A stretch of 64,000 bases of DNA from Glycine soja (lineage: Eukaryota; Streptophyta; Magnoliopsida; Fabales; Fabaceae), in contig NC_041016.1 in assembly GCF_004193775.1 (NCBI RefSeq), positions 48,732,767 to 48,796,766 of the forward strand, written 5' to 3'. The stretch's first letter is position 1. Each line of letters begins with the position of its first letter. The notes below the pieces were generated by a model, which saw nothing but the letters and a program-made list of their open reading frames with translations, was not told the origin of the DNA and ran no database searches. Made by a program: the position numbers and the translations under genes. Positions 40,698 to 53,330 of the stretch are shown here, piece after piece.

Positions 40698-41300
40698 CTT
40701 GATGACAGGTCCTTGTTTCTGCAAACAGGAGCTAGATTACTGTGAAACCATAAGCAATGAACATAGATTACAATGAAAGAAAAGAAACGTTAGTTAACAT
40801 GAACCAACAGAGTATATGCATGTTTTGTAAGAGTAAAGACATATATAAGTAATGCTTATTTTTTAATAGTTCCAACAGAATGTTAAAAAAACAAGTAATT
40901 GTTTCTCTAAGTAACCTGAACCAAACACGCTAAATCAGCCACAGAAACAATAACCACTTTAGCATATATAGTCAAATCATAGCAGTTAAAACTCAAACAA
41001 CACACAGTCCATCAAAAGTTTCATTTCATTCAACACAAAGTGTTATTCATTCAGTGAAGAAGATCTGCTGAAAAATTACCGGGCTGAGAAGAATGCAGAA
41101 CGTAGAACACAAGGCAAGAAGCTCTATCCAACAGATAAAGGGATTGAAAGAGAGAAGTGGTGTAAGCAAGTGAGCCACCAAAGATCACCATTTATAGAAA
41201 GATGTACGGGTTTTTGTAGTTGGGCTATAATGATTGTCAATTGTGGTCTTGTAACAAAAAACATACAGGCAAATGAAAATGATATATGTAGTGAAAGCGC
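40698..41300 (-). promoter_or_regulatory. 5'-UTR intron, leader exon and promoter of eEF2 copy 2
   Basis: The acceptor before the ATG exon (TGTTTGCAG|AAACAAGG) and the leader-exon donor (GCCCG|GTAATT, 41080) delimit a ~360 bp 5'-UTR intron. A TATA box (CTATAAAT on the minus strand, about 41197-41190) predicts a start near 41160, giving a leader exon of about 80 bp. The same arrangement, with the TATA lost, lies at 29864-30050. Confidence 0.7.
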
Positions 41301-43010
41301 GAGGTGACAGAGTAAATCTTAATAACACAACTATTCGTGCTCCTTTCAATTATACGGATTAAATCCACTTTTTTTAAGTATAAGGGAAAGGGACTGTACA
41401 GTGAGAGAAGCTTTTTTTTAAAAAAAAAAAAAAACTTATCTAATGATCAAAATTGATATATTGCATTTAGGGCTTAAAAATGTTTTTTTAATAAATATTT
41501 AATTTTTGTGTTTATTTTTTTGTTCAGTATTGAACTTTTAATAAAATAATACTTTTATTTATGGTTATCAAATTCTTGAATTAACTCATTAACTCGTACA
41601 AGTTTACAAGTTCATTTATTCTCTACGAGTTGACTCATGAGTAAATTCTCTTTTTAGTAGATTCTATAAACTCTAAGTAAATTCGGTAGAATTTTGAGTT
41701 TACTATCGATTCAATGATACAACAAGTATTATATCAAAATGTAAGTTATTTTGGATTATTTTCTGTCTGTTTAATGTTTAACATACATTCATTTAGTGTA
41801 TTATTCTCAAATAAAAAAATTCTCACTTTTAATAACATCATACCCTTGTTCTCTAATCACATCAAACTCTCGATGGGAATGATCTACCACTACTATAACA
41901 TTTGCAAGTTATTAACTAGTAGTGATGCATTACTAGACTTAGTTATTTAAGTATTGTGAAATTTATAATTTATTATTTTGCTTTATTATATTATTGAAAT
42001 GTTTAATTTGTATGCTATTTATAAATATTTTATTATTATTTTTATATAAAATTGACTCTTACGAGTTTACGAGTTAAGTCTACCAGAATTTACAAGTTGA
42101 GTCTATGAAATTCTCACGAGTTTATGTAAACTCTCAAGTTTGATAACTTTGTTTTTAGTTTTGGTCTTTGATATTTTATTTTTTGTCCTTGATATTTTAT
42201 TTTAGGTCCTCATAAATTATTAAATTTTATTTTAGTGATGACTAATAACAAATAAAAATAATTTATTATGAAAAATATAAAATTTGTTAATTTATAGGAG
42301 ATTAAAAATAAGCGTCAAGCATTAAAAATAAAATTATTGTTTTATTAAGGAATTAATAAAAAATAAAAATTTATTAATAAAAAAAATAAAAATTAAATAT
42401 TTATTAGAGATAAAAAAAAACATATTTAAATCTTATATTTATGTTATTTTTGTAAGAAGACATGCTGATAATTTGTAGGACTCGGTGTTTTCAAATTTAT
42501 TTCCATTTAAAATCACTTTCAGCAAACATCTATGCTCATTTCGGTCTATGTTCACCCCTTCAAATTACTTTCACCAAACAAATAGTGTAATGAACTCGAT
42601 TCTATCCCTGTCTAGAGCAAATTTCACACTAGTGTTCACTTCTTCAACATTTTTCTGCATGTGTGACGCTAAGGTAATGTTTGGTTGTGGAAAAAGAAAT
42701 AACATAAATAAAAATAAAAGATAGATAATTTTAAAAAGAAAAAATAAAGTATAAATATCACTATTAAATAAAGGAAAATGTTAAATTATTTATTTAAAAA
42801 AATAGGTAAAACAATGTGCAAATCATACATAAGATAACATGCATCATCGATGTTTTTTCTGATTCAATATTAATTTAGTGATGTCATCTCAAGTCAAAGT
42901 CAAATGCATGTCTGATATGATACAATGAACAGATTGACAATGGATACATTTTTCGGTTTAACGAATTGGATCGGCCTAATCCAAATTAAATAACACTACT
43001 ATTTGTATTC
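41301..43010. other. AT-rich spacer with nested MITE-like repeats
   Basis: No gene. Besides the repeat at 41564-42147, the flanks (about 41469-41560 and 42165-42430) are loosely inverted around words such as TTAAAAATGTTTTTTTAATAA. This suggests a larger MITE of a legume-wide type into which the inner repeat inserted. The 9-mer TTTGTATTC at 43002-43010 is the MULE target duplication. Confidence 0.4.
41564..42147. repeat. MITE-like inverted-repeat element
   Basis: About 584 bp whose ends are inverted: GTTATCAAATTCTTGA on the left and, read from the right, GTTATCAAACTTGAGAG. Both arms repeat short words such as ACGAGTTTAC and ACAAGTT. No convincing target duplication was seen. It has no coding capacity. 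Confidence 0.45.
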
Positions 43011-43461
43011 GGGCGATGCTAGGTGCACCCAACATTTAACGTTAAAAGACAAAACTATCTCTGTCTATTTTTTTAAAATAATTGGGCACCCAACGCTTCC
43101 ATTTCTCACGCGACTGATATTCTTTTTCTTCTTTAGCCCCTGTGTCGCTGCTCTTCTTGCTTTGTTGTCGTGGTTGTTGCGCTACCGTGTTCGTCCATGC
43201 ATTAAGGACCTGCGCCACCATCGACCGTCGAGGTAAGCGTCTTCTCCCATTGGTGTCGTTTCCTTTTCTGCATCCTTTTTTCGCTGGTGTACTGTGTAGG
43301 AATTTAGTTTAGTTGATCCTCTAGGGCTTTAGGTGATCCACATTAGATGTAGGTTATAGGATGTAGATGATCCGTAGAGGAAATAGATGATCCGCATTAG
43401 ATGTAGGTTATAGGTTGTAGATGATCTGCAGAGGAATAGATGATCCGCAATGTGATTTGGC

Positions 43462-43596
43462 TTACGGATCAAGTTAATCCGTAAGAGGCATACGAATCAA
43501 CTTGATCCGTATACTTCTTACGGATCAACTTGATCCATAAGAGGCATACGGATCAACTTGATCCGTAAGAAGTGTACGGATCAACTTGATCCATAA
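43462..43596. repeat. Five-unit palindromic array, left subterminal region of the MULE
   Basis: Five copies, spaced about 28 bp apart, of a ~22 bp palindrome with core ACGGATCAACTTGATCCGT, separated by AGAGGCA/AGAAGYR-type linkers. Related GATCCGCATTAG/GATCCGTAGAGG words precede it from about 43370. A likely transposase-binding region by analogy with other DNA transposons; that role is inference. Confidence 0.85.
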
Positions 43597-45519
43597 GAAG
43601 CATACGGTATGACCCTATTTTAATTTTAAAAAATGAAAAACAGGTTTAAATTGATGAAATATGATTTTTATTAGGGTTTAGGGTTAGTTTTGAGGGTTTT
43701 AGGCTGAAGTAGAATTCGAATGAATAATGAAATAAGTTTCATATTATGCTGTAATTTTTTGATGTTGATATTGTTTTGAAATTTGATTGTGCTACATTTG
43801 ACTATTGGCATTGTTTGGTTTGTATTGTACTGTTTGAACATGAACATGTTGATATTGGTTTGAAATTTGTTTAGTTTGTATTAGTTTTGACTTCAATGGA
43901 AAACCTCAATAAATCAATTTAGGGCAACAAATGTTTTGATGGTTTATCCCAAAGTTGTAGTCTACCTGAACCTCTTTTAATAGTTTGTATTAATTTTAAG
44001 ATATCCAAGTGCCCGAAGGCTCCTTGTTATGCCAAGGTATGAGATATGGTCATTGTACACAGTCTTACCCTTGCGTTTATCTCCTAATATGGTTAAAAAG
44101 GACTTTACTGATATGAACTAACAGAATTCTCCTTCCCAATTATGGCCTTAACCCCATTCTTCTTTCTCTCGCAGACTTTAGTTAACTTCCATAGGCCCAT
44201 CAGCACCCCTCATTCTTTAGGTATGTATTAATGTAAAAAATGCTTCTATTTTCCTACCAATCTTCAAATAAAAACAAATCCTGATGACTCCCTCTGGAAA
44301 TCCAAAGTTCCTTCCAAGGTTTAAGTTTTGTCATGTGGACTAAGATACTAATACTAGATAAGATTAAAATTAATGATAAGTTAAAATTTTAGCAGTTTGG
44401 CTCTAGCTTTAAAGGTGGTGGATCCTCTCGACTTAGATAATTAAAAGCTACAAAACACAACATATCTAAACTTTTTTACCATCCCATAGACAAAAAACCC
44501 AAACAAAAGCCCAACAATCCTGATAGGAAATATACACAAAGTTACTCCTCCTTAGTCCATGAATTCAAGCAAAGTATCATCAAAATTAATATCATGTTCA
44601 GAAACAGTTTTCTCCTAATCTTGAGGTGGTTTCTAAGTTATTGTTACAAGCATATCTTCTCTAGACCAGTTCAGTTCATCATCATTATTAGAAGCATTTA
44701 CTTCTCTATTAATTGATTGTTCTTATTCATCAACCCATATTAAATAAATCTCTTGGAATTGTCTTCAAAACATAATGTATATTTGCTTCAGAAGGATGTT
44801 GGACATAAAAACATTGATGGACTTGAGAAGCCAACACAAAAGGATCATTTGGGTAACATTATTTATTGAAGTAAACACAAATAAGCCCATATTTGTCTTC
44901 TTCACCCTCAAACCAATCATACGTAAACATCACAAACTTGAAGTGACCATAATAGTCTAACTCAATTATATCATTGATTGCTCCATAATAAGTGATGGGT
45001 TCTATGTTAGGATTTCCATCCTTAGAACTTGCATGAGTTTGACTCAATGAAATCAGTGTTACACAAAAATTCTAAGTTTCATGTCTAGCATCTCACTTCA
45101 TAGTATGGAATCTATATCCATTAATGAGGTAACTTGAAAACCTCTTGACGACATTATTTAGACCACGAGAGAATTCTCTAAGCTGAAATGACACATCATC
45201 TTTCAAGAACCAGTATCCCTCTGCCATGTTTTGATTGAGTTGAGTAGTTGCCAAATGCTACTACTTTCAAGAATTCTTCCCATCCCTTACATCTAATGTC
45301 GGCCAATAAGCTGAACTGCCAAATCGGGAGCACTTCAATTCAACCTTAAGGTGAACTTATAAGATACCAAATACCAAACATGACCTTTCACATTTTTTTT
45401 AAATAATAAATAAATAAATATAGCATTATGACAAATGTAGGACAAGAAACTAAACAAGTTAATATTGTGATGAATTTGTGTGGTTTAGTGATGGAATTTG
45501 GGGTAGACATTTGCATATC

Positions 45520-45654
45520 ATGGTTAGGACTAGAGGCTTAGGTCGTGCCTTAAGTAGAGTTATTGGCAGAGCTCTGGGGAGAGAGGATCGTCATGATTCT
45601 GATGATGCTCCCCAGTGGCGAAGGCCTACCTCATCGGCACAACTGATTGCATAA
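45520..45654 (+). pseudogene. Fragment of a plant mobile domain-type ORF start
   Basis: 44 codons from ATG to TAA: MVRTRGLGRALSRVIGR, then GREDRHDSDDAPQWRRPTSS. From memory this is the N-terminal tail of the very common soybean plant-mobile-domain (aminotransferase-like) ORFs that travel with transposons. It sits convergent to the OTU end of the MULE gene. Only the tail remains, so no function is expected. Confidence 0.55.
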
Positions 45655-45679
45655 ATATTAAAAAAACACTTTATATCTA

Positions 45680-48404
45680 GAATGTACTTGAATAAAATGA
45701 TTGTCATATACATGACCGATAAAAATTATGCGATGCACTGAAGAATTTGATGGTGGTTGACTTTTAAGAGGAAAGAACACCATGCTTTGTTATTGAGACA
45801 AGGATACAAGGATTACATTATACCTTGATGCAATAACATATCCCATATCAGTTATATCCATCCACTTATCCATAGTCACCTGAATGAAACAAATATAGAT
45901 GTCAAAGTTAATTTTAAAGTTAAGTCTTAAAAATAAAAAACATAAATTACATACCTTGGTTAACCCATCAGCAAGTAGTGACATCCTTAATTCCTCAAAT
46001 TTGTCCGTGCCACCAAAGAGCTTGATATAGTCATATGAGAATTTGTCAAGTTCTTTAAACAGATGGTTGCGGACCAACGACCAAGAGTCTTCACCCATAC
46101 CTAATAAACTGAAAATCGATCGATATTCATAGTTTCCATCAGCTTTGACATCAACAATGTTATCAATGAAGTCGTGGATAAATGGCTGAAATTGATCCAA
46201 CATAGGCACGATCCTTCTTGGATTGGGCTGGTCAGAAGATGATGCACTACGCCTCACTAAGGAATTGCTATTTTGCACAGTATGAAAAACATCTACATAC
46301 TCCCAGTAAGATGGATCACACTTTGTTGACCTTGGGTTTCTATTCATCGGTTTCTTCGATGCAACTTTTGTGCTAACCTTTGCTGGAGGAAGACACATAG
46401 AATTTTGATCAGGGTATGCAATTTCCCGAAGTTTACTCTTCAGAGTAAACTTATCACAAACATCAAGTTCTTCAAATCTTTTGGATATGGTTTCCATCTC
46501 TTCCTTGATGCTCACTTCGGGCTCAGATAACCCTTGATCTGAAAAATTGAGTCTCCTCCAGAACATATGGATTGAATCCAGTAAGACGAAACCAATAACA
46601 TATTTAGATAGCTCATAAGCACAAGGAAGATCGTGCGTGATTCTCATGACACAACCACAAGTGGAAGGATTCTTGCTAGCATAATGAACACACTCAAATT
46701 CAGCAGCAATCTGATTTAAAGCATACCTTGAAACCATTCCAAGAAGCCTCTTGTATAAGGTTTTTTTAAACACATGTCCAACCACATGTGTACTTGTTTC
46801 AAATGATGCTTTAATTTTCGTGTGCTGTAGCGTCATCATGTCGTTCATGGTATCCCAGACACTGCTAAGTCTCCAAGGCAATTATGTAACACTCTTTTTA
46901 AAGCCCAGTGAGTAGATTCAACCCTACATTTCAAATACTCAAATAACAATAAACAATACAACAATAAAATTTCATCAATTCATCAATGTTAATAGAAATA
47001 ATTGAACAATTTCATACCTGTTTGTTGTTGTGTTTCCTAAGTGCATCACCTTATTCGTCCAGGAGGTAACAAATTTTTCCTTGTGTGGGATTATTCATGT
47101 TTCCTTGACATAGTCAACAAACATTGGCCAAGGTGAACAAACCATTTCAAACTTTTTCAGGCACTCATCAAATTTCTGCTTCAAAGAACAATCAACTAGA
47201 GTTCCCCAGGCATCCATGACATACTCCCAAGCATTTCTTTGACCAATTAATGATTTACATTTGGCCTTCACATTCTTGTTTATGTGAAAGTTGCACAACA
47301 AATTTGTACATTCAGGAAATACAGTTTTCACTGCATTCATCAATGCTAGGTCTCTGTCAATCACAATAACTCCAAGGAGGGCATCACGTCTTAAAAATAT
47401 ACCTCGAAACCGTTTTAAAGCCCAAACCACATTATTAAGACATTCACTCTCTAGATATGCAAAACCAGCAGAGAATGTCATCCCAGTTGGTGTCACCCTA
47501 ACAAAATCGAGCAGTGAGAGTCTGTACCTGTTTGTTTTGTAGGTACTGTCTACCAAAAACACTAAATTATATGCATTGACTAACTTTACTGCATCAAGGT
47601 GACACCAAAAGATATCAAGAACCATGTCTTCATCCTTTAATCTGTGCCAATGAATATACTGATCCCGTTCAAGAAGCTTCATTAGATGTTGCATTTTAGT
47701 ATCACTTCCTCTTACGGAAGAACAATATGCACTTCTTGCATTGTATATTTGTTTGATGGTTGTACAACTATTCCCATTGTGGTCCTTCAGAGTTAGCAAA
47801 ATGTTTCTTGGTTTCACCATTGACTTCGTCATATCAGCAATAAGTGTCTTTTCAGCTTTAATCAATCGCCCAGCATATGGATGTTCAACTAATGACTTGG
47901 CCAATTCATGATTATGAATCCCAAACATCAACTTCACCATCCAGCCTTGTCCTCCAACCATTGGCTTGCCACAAAGCTTGAAGGGACACCCACATTTCCT
48001 AGTCCCAATATCTCTTCTAACAAATTCTTTCTTCTTACACCTATACTCGTTACTCCTTTCACAGTCAATTAACACAAACGAAGTCCTTCCTCTACTACAA
48101 GTGTTTGTGTCAGACCTTATAATGACCGCCACAAATCCGTTTTCGTGAGCAATGGATCGAGCCCACTACAAAACATCATCTCGGCTGTCAAACACCTACA
48201 AAGCAATCCAGACAATTTCAATTTTCTACAACACATTCATTTTATTAAATCACTCATAATAATGAACATTATTACCTGAGAAGTATTGAATGCATCCGAA
48301 CAATCAACATGTGGTTCATTCACACCACATTCTTCTTCATTTTAATAATCCATATCAATTTCTTCAGACATTATACTGTCATACATCCATTGATCTTTGT
48401 CCAT
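45680..48404 (-). pseudogene. MULE transposase (FAR1-type) fused to OTU-like cysteine protease domain, decayed
   Basis: Starts at the ATG at 48404 (MDKDQWMYDS). Order: acidic leader; an intron about 48276-48197; FAR1 DNA-binding region (ENGFVAVIIRSDT, RKCGCPFKLCGK, IHNHELAKSL); MULE transposase core with the DDE-type acidic residues (FLVDSTYKTNRY, GVIVIDRDLALMNAV); a SWIM-like zinc segment (CGCVMRITHDLPCAYEL); then an OTU domain (VDVKADGNYEYRSIFSLLG, GEDSWSLVRNHLFKEL, and GHVYDNHFIQV at the end). Transposase would cut the element out. Stops occur after MDY, after DDVL, after VKET and after VSLSQ, plus a frame change near 46880. The OTU catalytic Cys (normally DGNC) is Tyr, while the His in NHF remains. 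Confidence 0.9.
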
Positions 48405-48687
48405 CTTAACAAACAATCATAAATTTCAACAGAGACATACAACACCTAACCGAACTATACATAACATACAAAACTATACATAATATTTTACTATCAGTCA
48501 CAACAACTCATTATTAGTAAAATGCAAAAATCCTATGTCATTCTACATACAATTTTAATCAATTACACATATAAACAATTAAATTATTTTAATTATGACA
48601 ATACAAACAAAGTAATAATTAAAATAATTATAAAATTAAATAAATTTTACAAATTCAAAATTTGTATAAGCCTTGTGCAATATCAAC

Positions 48688-48740
48688 ATACAGATCAACT
48701 TGATCCGTATCAGCCTTACGGACGAAGTTGATCCGTATGA
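48688..48740. repeat. Two-unit palindromic array, right subterminal region of the MULE
   Basis: Two copies at the same ~28 bp spacing as the left array: ACAGATCAACTTGATCCGT and ACGGACGAAGTTGATCCGT, each with one or two changes that break the palindrome. Confidence 0.8.
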
Positions 48741-49070
48741 CATTTGCGAACCATCCCACTCACGCACACGCATCACAAATGCATATCTCATATGCCGCCG
48801 ACGATGAACCAACCACCGCAACAACGAACACCGACACCTTCACCTTCACTGAAACTCACTGATCACAAGAAAAAAACACACCCAAGAGAGAAAACAGAAG
48901 AAAATAACGTTGGCAGCGAAAAGCACTGCACACCCTGCTTTTTAAAGAAGAAGATACCATAGGGACAATTTTAACATTTTTAAAAAATGTTGGATGCACC
49001 AACAATAATACTGAGTGCACCTAGTATCAGCCTTTGTATTCGGTGTACTTCTCTATTTTGTATTTCTATT

Positions 49071-49859
49071 TAGGGGTGGGAATAGGTCAGGCCAGGCCAG
49101 ACTTTAAAAGGCCTGAACCTAGTCTACGATTAATTTTTGAGGCCTGAGCCTGGCCTATAGCCTATCAAAGGCTTTTATTTTGGCTCTGCCTGACCTTTTT
49201 AAAAGCCTAGCCTGGCCTGGTAGTCTATTTAAAAGCCTATTTAAAAGTCTTCTTCACATAAAATCTTTAATATTCCTAGTTGTTTTTACCCAAAAAAAAA
49301 TAAAAATAACACACATTCTATAATAGGCTAAACACAGAATGTTAATTACCTCTATCAAAAAGCTCGAAGTGAGAAGGATATGATTTTTGTTTGGTTAGGA
49401 ACATAATAGGAAAGTTAAAAAAAAAAAAAGAAATCTGATAGAAAAAAGATATGATTTTTTATAGGAACGTAATAGGATATGATAGGATATTATTTTTGTT
49501 TGGTTAGGAACGTAATATGAAAGTTAAAAAAAAACCTAATAGAAAAATTATATGATTTTTGTATAGGAACGTAATGGGATATAATAGGATATAATTTTTT
49601 TTGTATAGGAACGTAATAGGATATGATAGGATATAATTTTTTTTTGCTCTAGAATACATGAACGTTATAAAAGAAAAACGAAACCTAATAGGAATAGAAA
49701 AAGGAACTGTTAACAGAAATAGAAAAATTAATAAAAATAATGAAAAATATAAAAGAACACCTGACTTACACCTTGTAAATAAAATTTTACTTAATTATAG
49801 GAATAGAATTTGCTAATTTTTTAAAAAATAATATTAATTGTACCCAAAAAATAACATAA

Positions 49860-49954
<95 letters not shown>

Positions 49955-50130
49955 CTGGCCTATCAGGCTTATAAGACTTTTTAATAAGCCTAAGTCTGGT
50001 CTATTTAATTTAATAGACTTTTTAAAAAGTCTGAACCTAACCTTTTAATTAAATAGGTCATGTCAAATCATATTTTAAATAGGTCAGATCATAAACCCCT
50101 GTAGGCCTGTCTAGTCTATTCCCACCCCTA
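49071..50130. mobile_element. Non-autonomous hAT element B (TAGGGGTGGGAATAGG ends)
   Basis: 1,060 bp with a perfect 8 bp duplication TTTCTATT (49063-49070 and 50131-50138) and termini TAGGGGTGGGAATAGG and its inverse CTATTCCCACCCCTA. It is the same family as 14155-14802 and in opposite orientation to it. The interior has a region of related ~55-70 bp repeats (TAGGAACGTAATAGGATATGAT; 49390-49640). A long (TA)n run lies at 49861-49952. It landed 30 bp from the MULE right end. Confidence 0.92.
49390..49640. repeat. Degenerate tandem repeat inside hAT element B
   Basis: Several copies of a unit around ATAGGAACGTAATAGGATAT and ATGATTTTTGTTTGGTTAGG separated by about 55-70 bp. They are absent from the shorter element A and explain part of the length difference. 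Confidence 0.7.
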
Positions 50131-50138
50131 TTTCTATT

Positions 50139-51734
50139 CATAAGGGAAAAAAAAATCCTATACTCCTATCAAATACCAATGACACAATTATTGTATTCTC
50201 ATCGCTTACCATCCACCAATGTCACTTTCGATTTTCGTACGTTACACCTTTTTTTTTAATTATTGTACTATTTCAATTATTTTACTGTGTTTTCTGACAA
50301 TTTTTAATTATTTTACTGTGCTATCTTCTGACCGGTAGTGTTGTATAAAAGTAAAGAATTTTTTATCAAAATTGTATATGATGTTTTAACATAAAAATAT
50401 TTTTATATATTTAATTTTTTATTATCTTTGCCCCTAATTTAGGTAGTATAATATAAATTCATCACCATATTTACAGTTAAAATAAAATATTCGTCTCTAA
50501 ATCTATACTGCTTAAGTAATAATTGTAGGCTCCCTATTATTCTAATAGTGGAAAGAATGGATTGGGAGACACAGAAACGCACCCAATTTTTTTCCACTGA
50601 TTTTGGATTTGGTGACTTTCTCATTTTAGACCTAACAGATTAGTCAAATAATTCATATTTTCTTAATTACTTGTTTTAAAAATTATTTTTAATTTAGTTT
50701 TTATGTGTTTTATACTTTAAAATCATAAAAAATATTACTGAATATGTAAATTAACTAATACAAAATTATTTCACTTTAATTAGTGATTTTGAAAAAGAAT
50801 TTTATTCTTCATAACTGTCTCACTAGTTCAAAAAGGATGGTCTCAAATGAAAGATATAAGTAATTTGTATAAAAAGTAATTGTAAAAAATTTTGTAGTAG
50901 TTCCTAAACTACTAGAAATTTCTGTCACAATAAAAAGTTTCTGACAGTTTAATATTTGTAAAAAAATTGACACTTTTTTGCTGTAATTTTTTTTCCACGA
51001 CAGATGAAAAAAATCGTTTTTTGTCAAAGTGAATTAATTTTATTTGAAGTTTTATTATTTTACTAACACGAATGAACAGTTCATTATTGATCACAACTAA
51101 CCTTGGGCCCACTTGTATATTTTTTTAACAGAGACACGAACCCAATAAATTAAATCTGTGAAACAAAATTTAAGGGTGGTAGTAGTACGATGGAAAACGT
51201 GTCAAACGCAAATACAAATCACACCACGTGAAACAAACGAACCCTAAAGTGTGTGTGTCAAAGAGATTGAAAAATGAGTGTCCTACTCCTATGTTAGAGA
51301 TGAGGGATGTTTGGATTTCGAATATCAGTGTTGTGAAAGTATATTTAAGAATAATTTTTGTTTGAAATCGCGTTTGGTCATTCTGGAATCGATCAATATA
51401 AAAAAACTGGATTTTAGACCAGCAAGATCTTGTGAATCATTTTCTAAGTTGTTTCATGAGGTTTAATACAAATAGCTCCATCATAACCAATTTCATGCAT
51501 GTGGATGCATGCATTCAATCACAAAATAACTAAACCTCTCTCTTATCAAAATCCGATCTCGAAATCGAAGGCAGCGGGGGAGGACACTGTTTTGAACTCC
51601 CTCTATAATATTCTTATGATGGGGTTCTCTTTTATTCATTGTGATAAGAAACCCACTTCACGAATATTAATGCGTAATAAGTTGTAGCAACGTAACACAT
51701 TCCTAATTCCTGGGGTTAAATAATCTAAAGAAAG
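50139..51734. other. AT-rich spacer
   Basis: No gene recognised. The N-terminal BED-finger part expected for the following hAT transposase is not visible here, nor is a clear left hAT terminus. Confidence 0.45.
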
Positions 51735-53330
51735 GATGAGAAAAATAATTGCTATTACAGTTATGGTTTATGAATTCCCTTTTAGCATTGTTGAGGATGA
51801 AGGTTGGATGTGGGCTTTTCAATATGCAAATCCCGACTTTTAAAAAGTAAGTCGTAAAACAATGAGAAGCTATTATTTAGCATTATATAATGTAGAAAAT
51901 AATCGATTGAAGGCTTCGTTGAAAACTGTCAACAAAATTAGCTTAACAACTGACATATGGAAATCAAGTCACCAAGTGGTTGAGTATATGATTGTCACCG
52001 GTCATTTCATTGATGTGGAGTGGAAACTTTAAAAAGAGGGTTTAAAGTTTTGTAAAGGTGTCTGCTCTGAGGTGAGGAATTGATGTAGTAGAGACCATAT
52101 TTAAGTGCTTGGAGGCGTGGGGGATTGAAGAAAAGGTGTTTTCTGTGTCGGTTGACAATACTTCTTACAATAACTCATGTTTTAAGAATTTGAAAGAGAA
52201 CTTATCACTTGGCACAAAATTAGTTTTGAATGGAGATTTATTTCATGTTAAATGTTGTGCACACATATTGAACTTGCTGGTACAAGATAGGCTTGGTAAG
52301 ATACAAGACATAATTCAAAATGTTCCTGAAAGTGTGAAGTATATTAACCATAATGATGCGAGATTGAAGGCCTTCAGTGATGTTGAACAAAAGCGTCTAA
52401 AAGAAAGAAAGCTCATCCTTGATTGTCCAACTAGGTGGAATTCTATATTTCAAATGCTCTCAACTGCATTGAAATTCAAAATTGCCTTTTGAGCTTATGG
52501 AGAACGAGATCCTCTTTATACTTATGCACCTTAAAATGAAGATTGGGAAAAAGTGCTGAAAGTTTGTAAACTTTTAGAAGTATTTAACTTAACTACACAT
52601 ATAATATTAGGCAGTGAATATCTTACTACTAATTTGTATCTTGCAGAAGTTTGGAGGGTCAAGCAAGTAATTGACAATTCATCAGAGGATGAAGATTTTT
52701 TTATGAGAGATATGGTAGCCCCAATGAAACTATAATTTGACAGATATTGGGAGCAATGTAATTTATTGGTGTCCATTGCTAGTGTTTTAGATCCTAGGTG
52801 CAAGTTTCGTGTGATTGGCATTTTCTTCCCTTTGTTGTACAAGCTTGAAGAAATTGCTAAGGAGAATGTGGAGAAGGTACGAAGTATTCTTCAACAATTA
52901 TATGATGAGTATGTGGCTTTAAGAAATGAAGAGTCATCCTCAAATGAAAGGAATGTTGGTGGCATAAACTCCTCAACTATCCATGTGCCTGATACATTTT
53001 CTATGACTAGGTTTGATCAATTAATGAGTCTTGTGCATGAAAAGGAAGCAGTCCCACCAATGAAATCAGAACTAGATGCTTATCTTGAGGAGAAAAATAC
53101 TTATATCTCTAATAATGAAAACTCCACTTTTAGTGCCTTGGAGTGGTGGAGGAATAATAGTTTCAAATATAAAGATTTTATCAAAGATGGCAAGAGATAT
53201 ACTAGTTGCTCTAATGTCAACCGTTGTATCAGAATCTACATTTAACGCTGGAGGTAGAGAAATTGATGAGTATCGTTCTAGATTGAATGAAGAATCTATT
53301 GAAGCTCTCATATGCAGTGGGGATTGAATT
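51735..53330 (+). pseudogene. hAT transposase (RICESLEEPER/DAYSLEEPER type), decayed
   Basis: Pieces in order: RMRKIIAITVMVYEFPFSIV and EGWMWAFQYANPDF with a stop; SLTTDIWKSSHQVVEYMIVT and GHFIDVEWKL with a stop; EAWGIEEKVFSVSVDNTSYN; HVKCCAHILNLLVQDRLGKI; LDCPTRWNSIFQMLSTAL; LVSIASVLDPRCKFRVIGIF; ALEWWRNNSFKY; and, in another frame, DILVALMSTVVSESTFNAGG with ALICSGD, the hATC dimerisation end. The catalytic acidic sites TTDIW and VDNTSYN are still readable. At least five stops or frame changes occur, and the N-terminal zinc finger is missing. It would have moved hAT elements by cut and paste. Confidence 0.9.

Larger units (their letters stand above)
43011..49032 (-). mobile_element. Full-length Mutator-like element (MULE) with OTU-like domain, 6,022 bp
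   Basis: A perfect 9 bp target duplication TTTGTATTC (43002-43010 and 49033-49041) bounds it. The termini are GGGCGATGCTAGGTGCAC on the left and GGCTGATACTAGGTGCAC read from the right. The inverted similarity continues through CCAACATTT-type sequence. Subterminal arrays of a palindrome lie near both ends. The minus strand carries a decayed FAR1/MULE transposase joined to an OTU-like domain. A small gene fragment lies in the opposite orientation. The ends and duplication are well preserved, but the transposase has several stops. Confidence 0.93.

Noticed and set aside
43462..43596. Regularly spaced palindromes resembling a CRISPR array
   Set aside because: Plant nuclear DNA; linkers are only ~6-8 bp and nearly the same, no cas genes exist, and a matching array lies at the other end of the same transposon.
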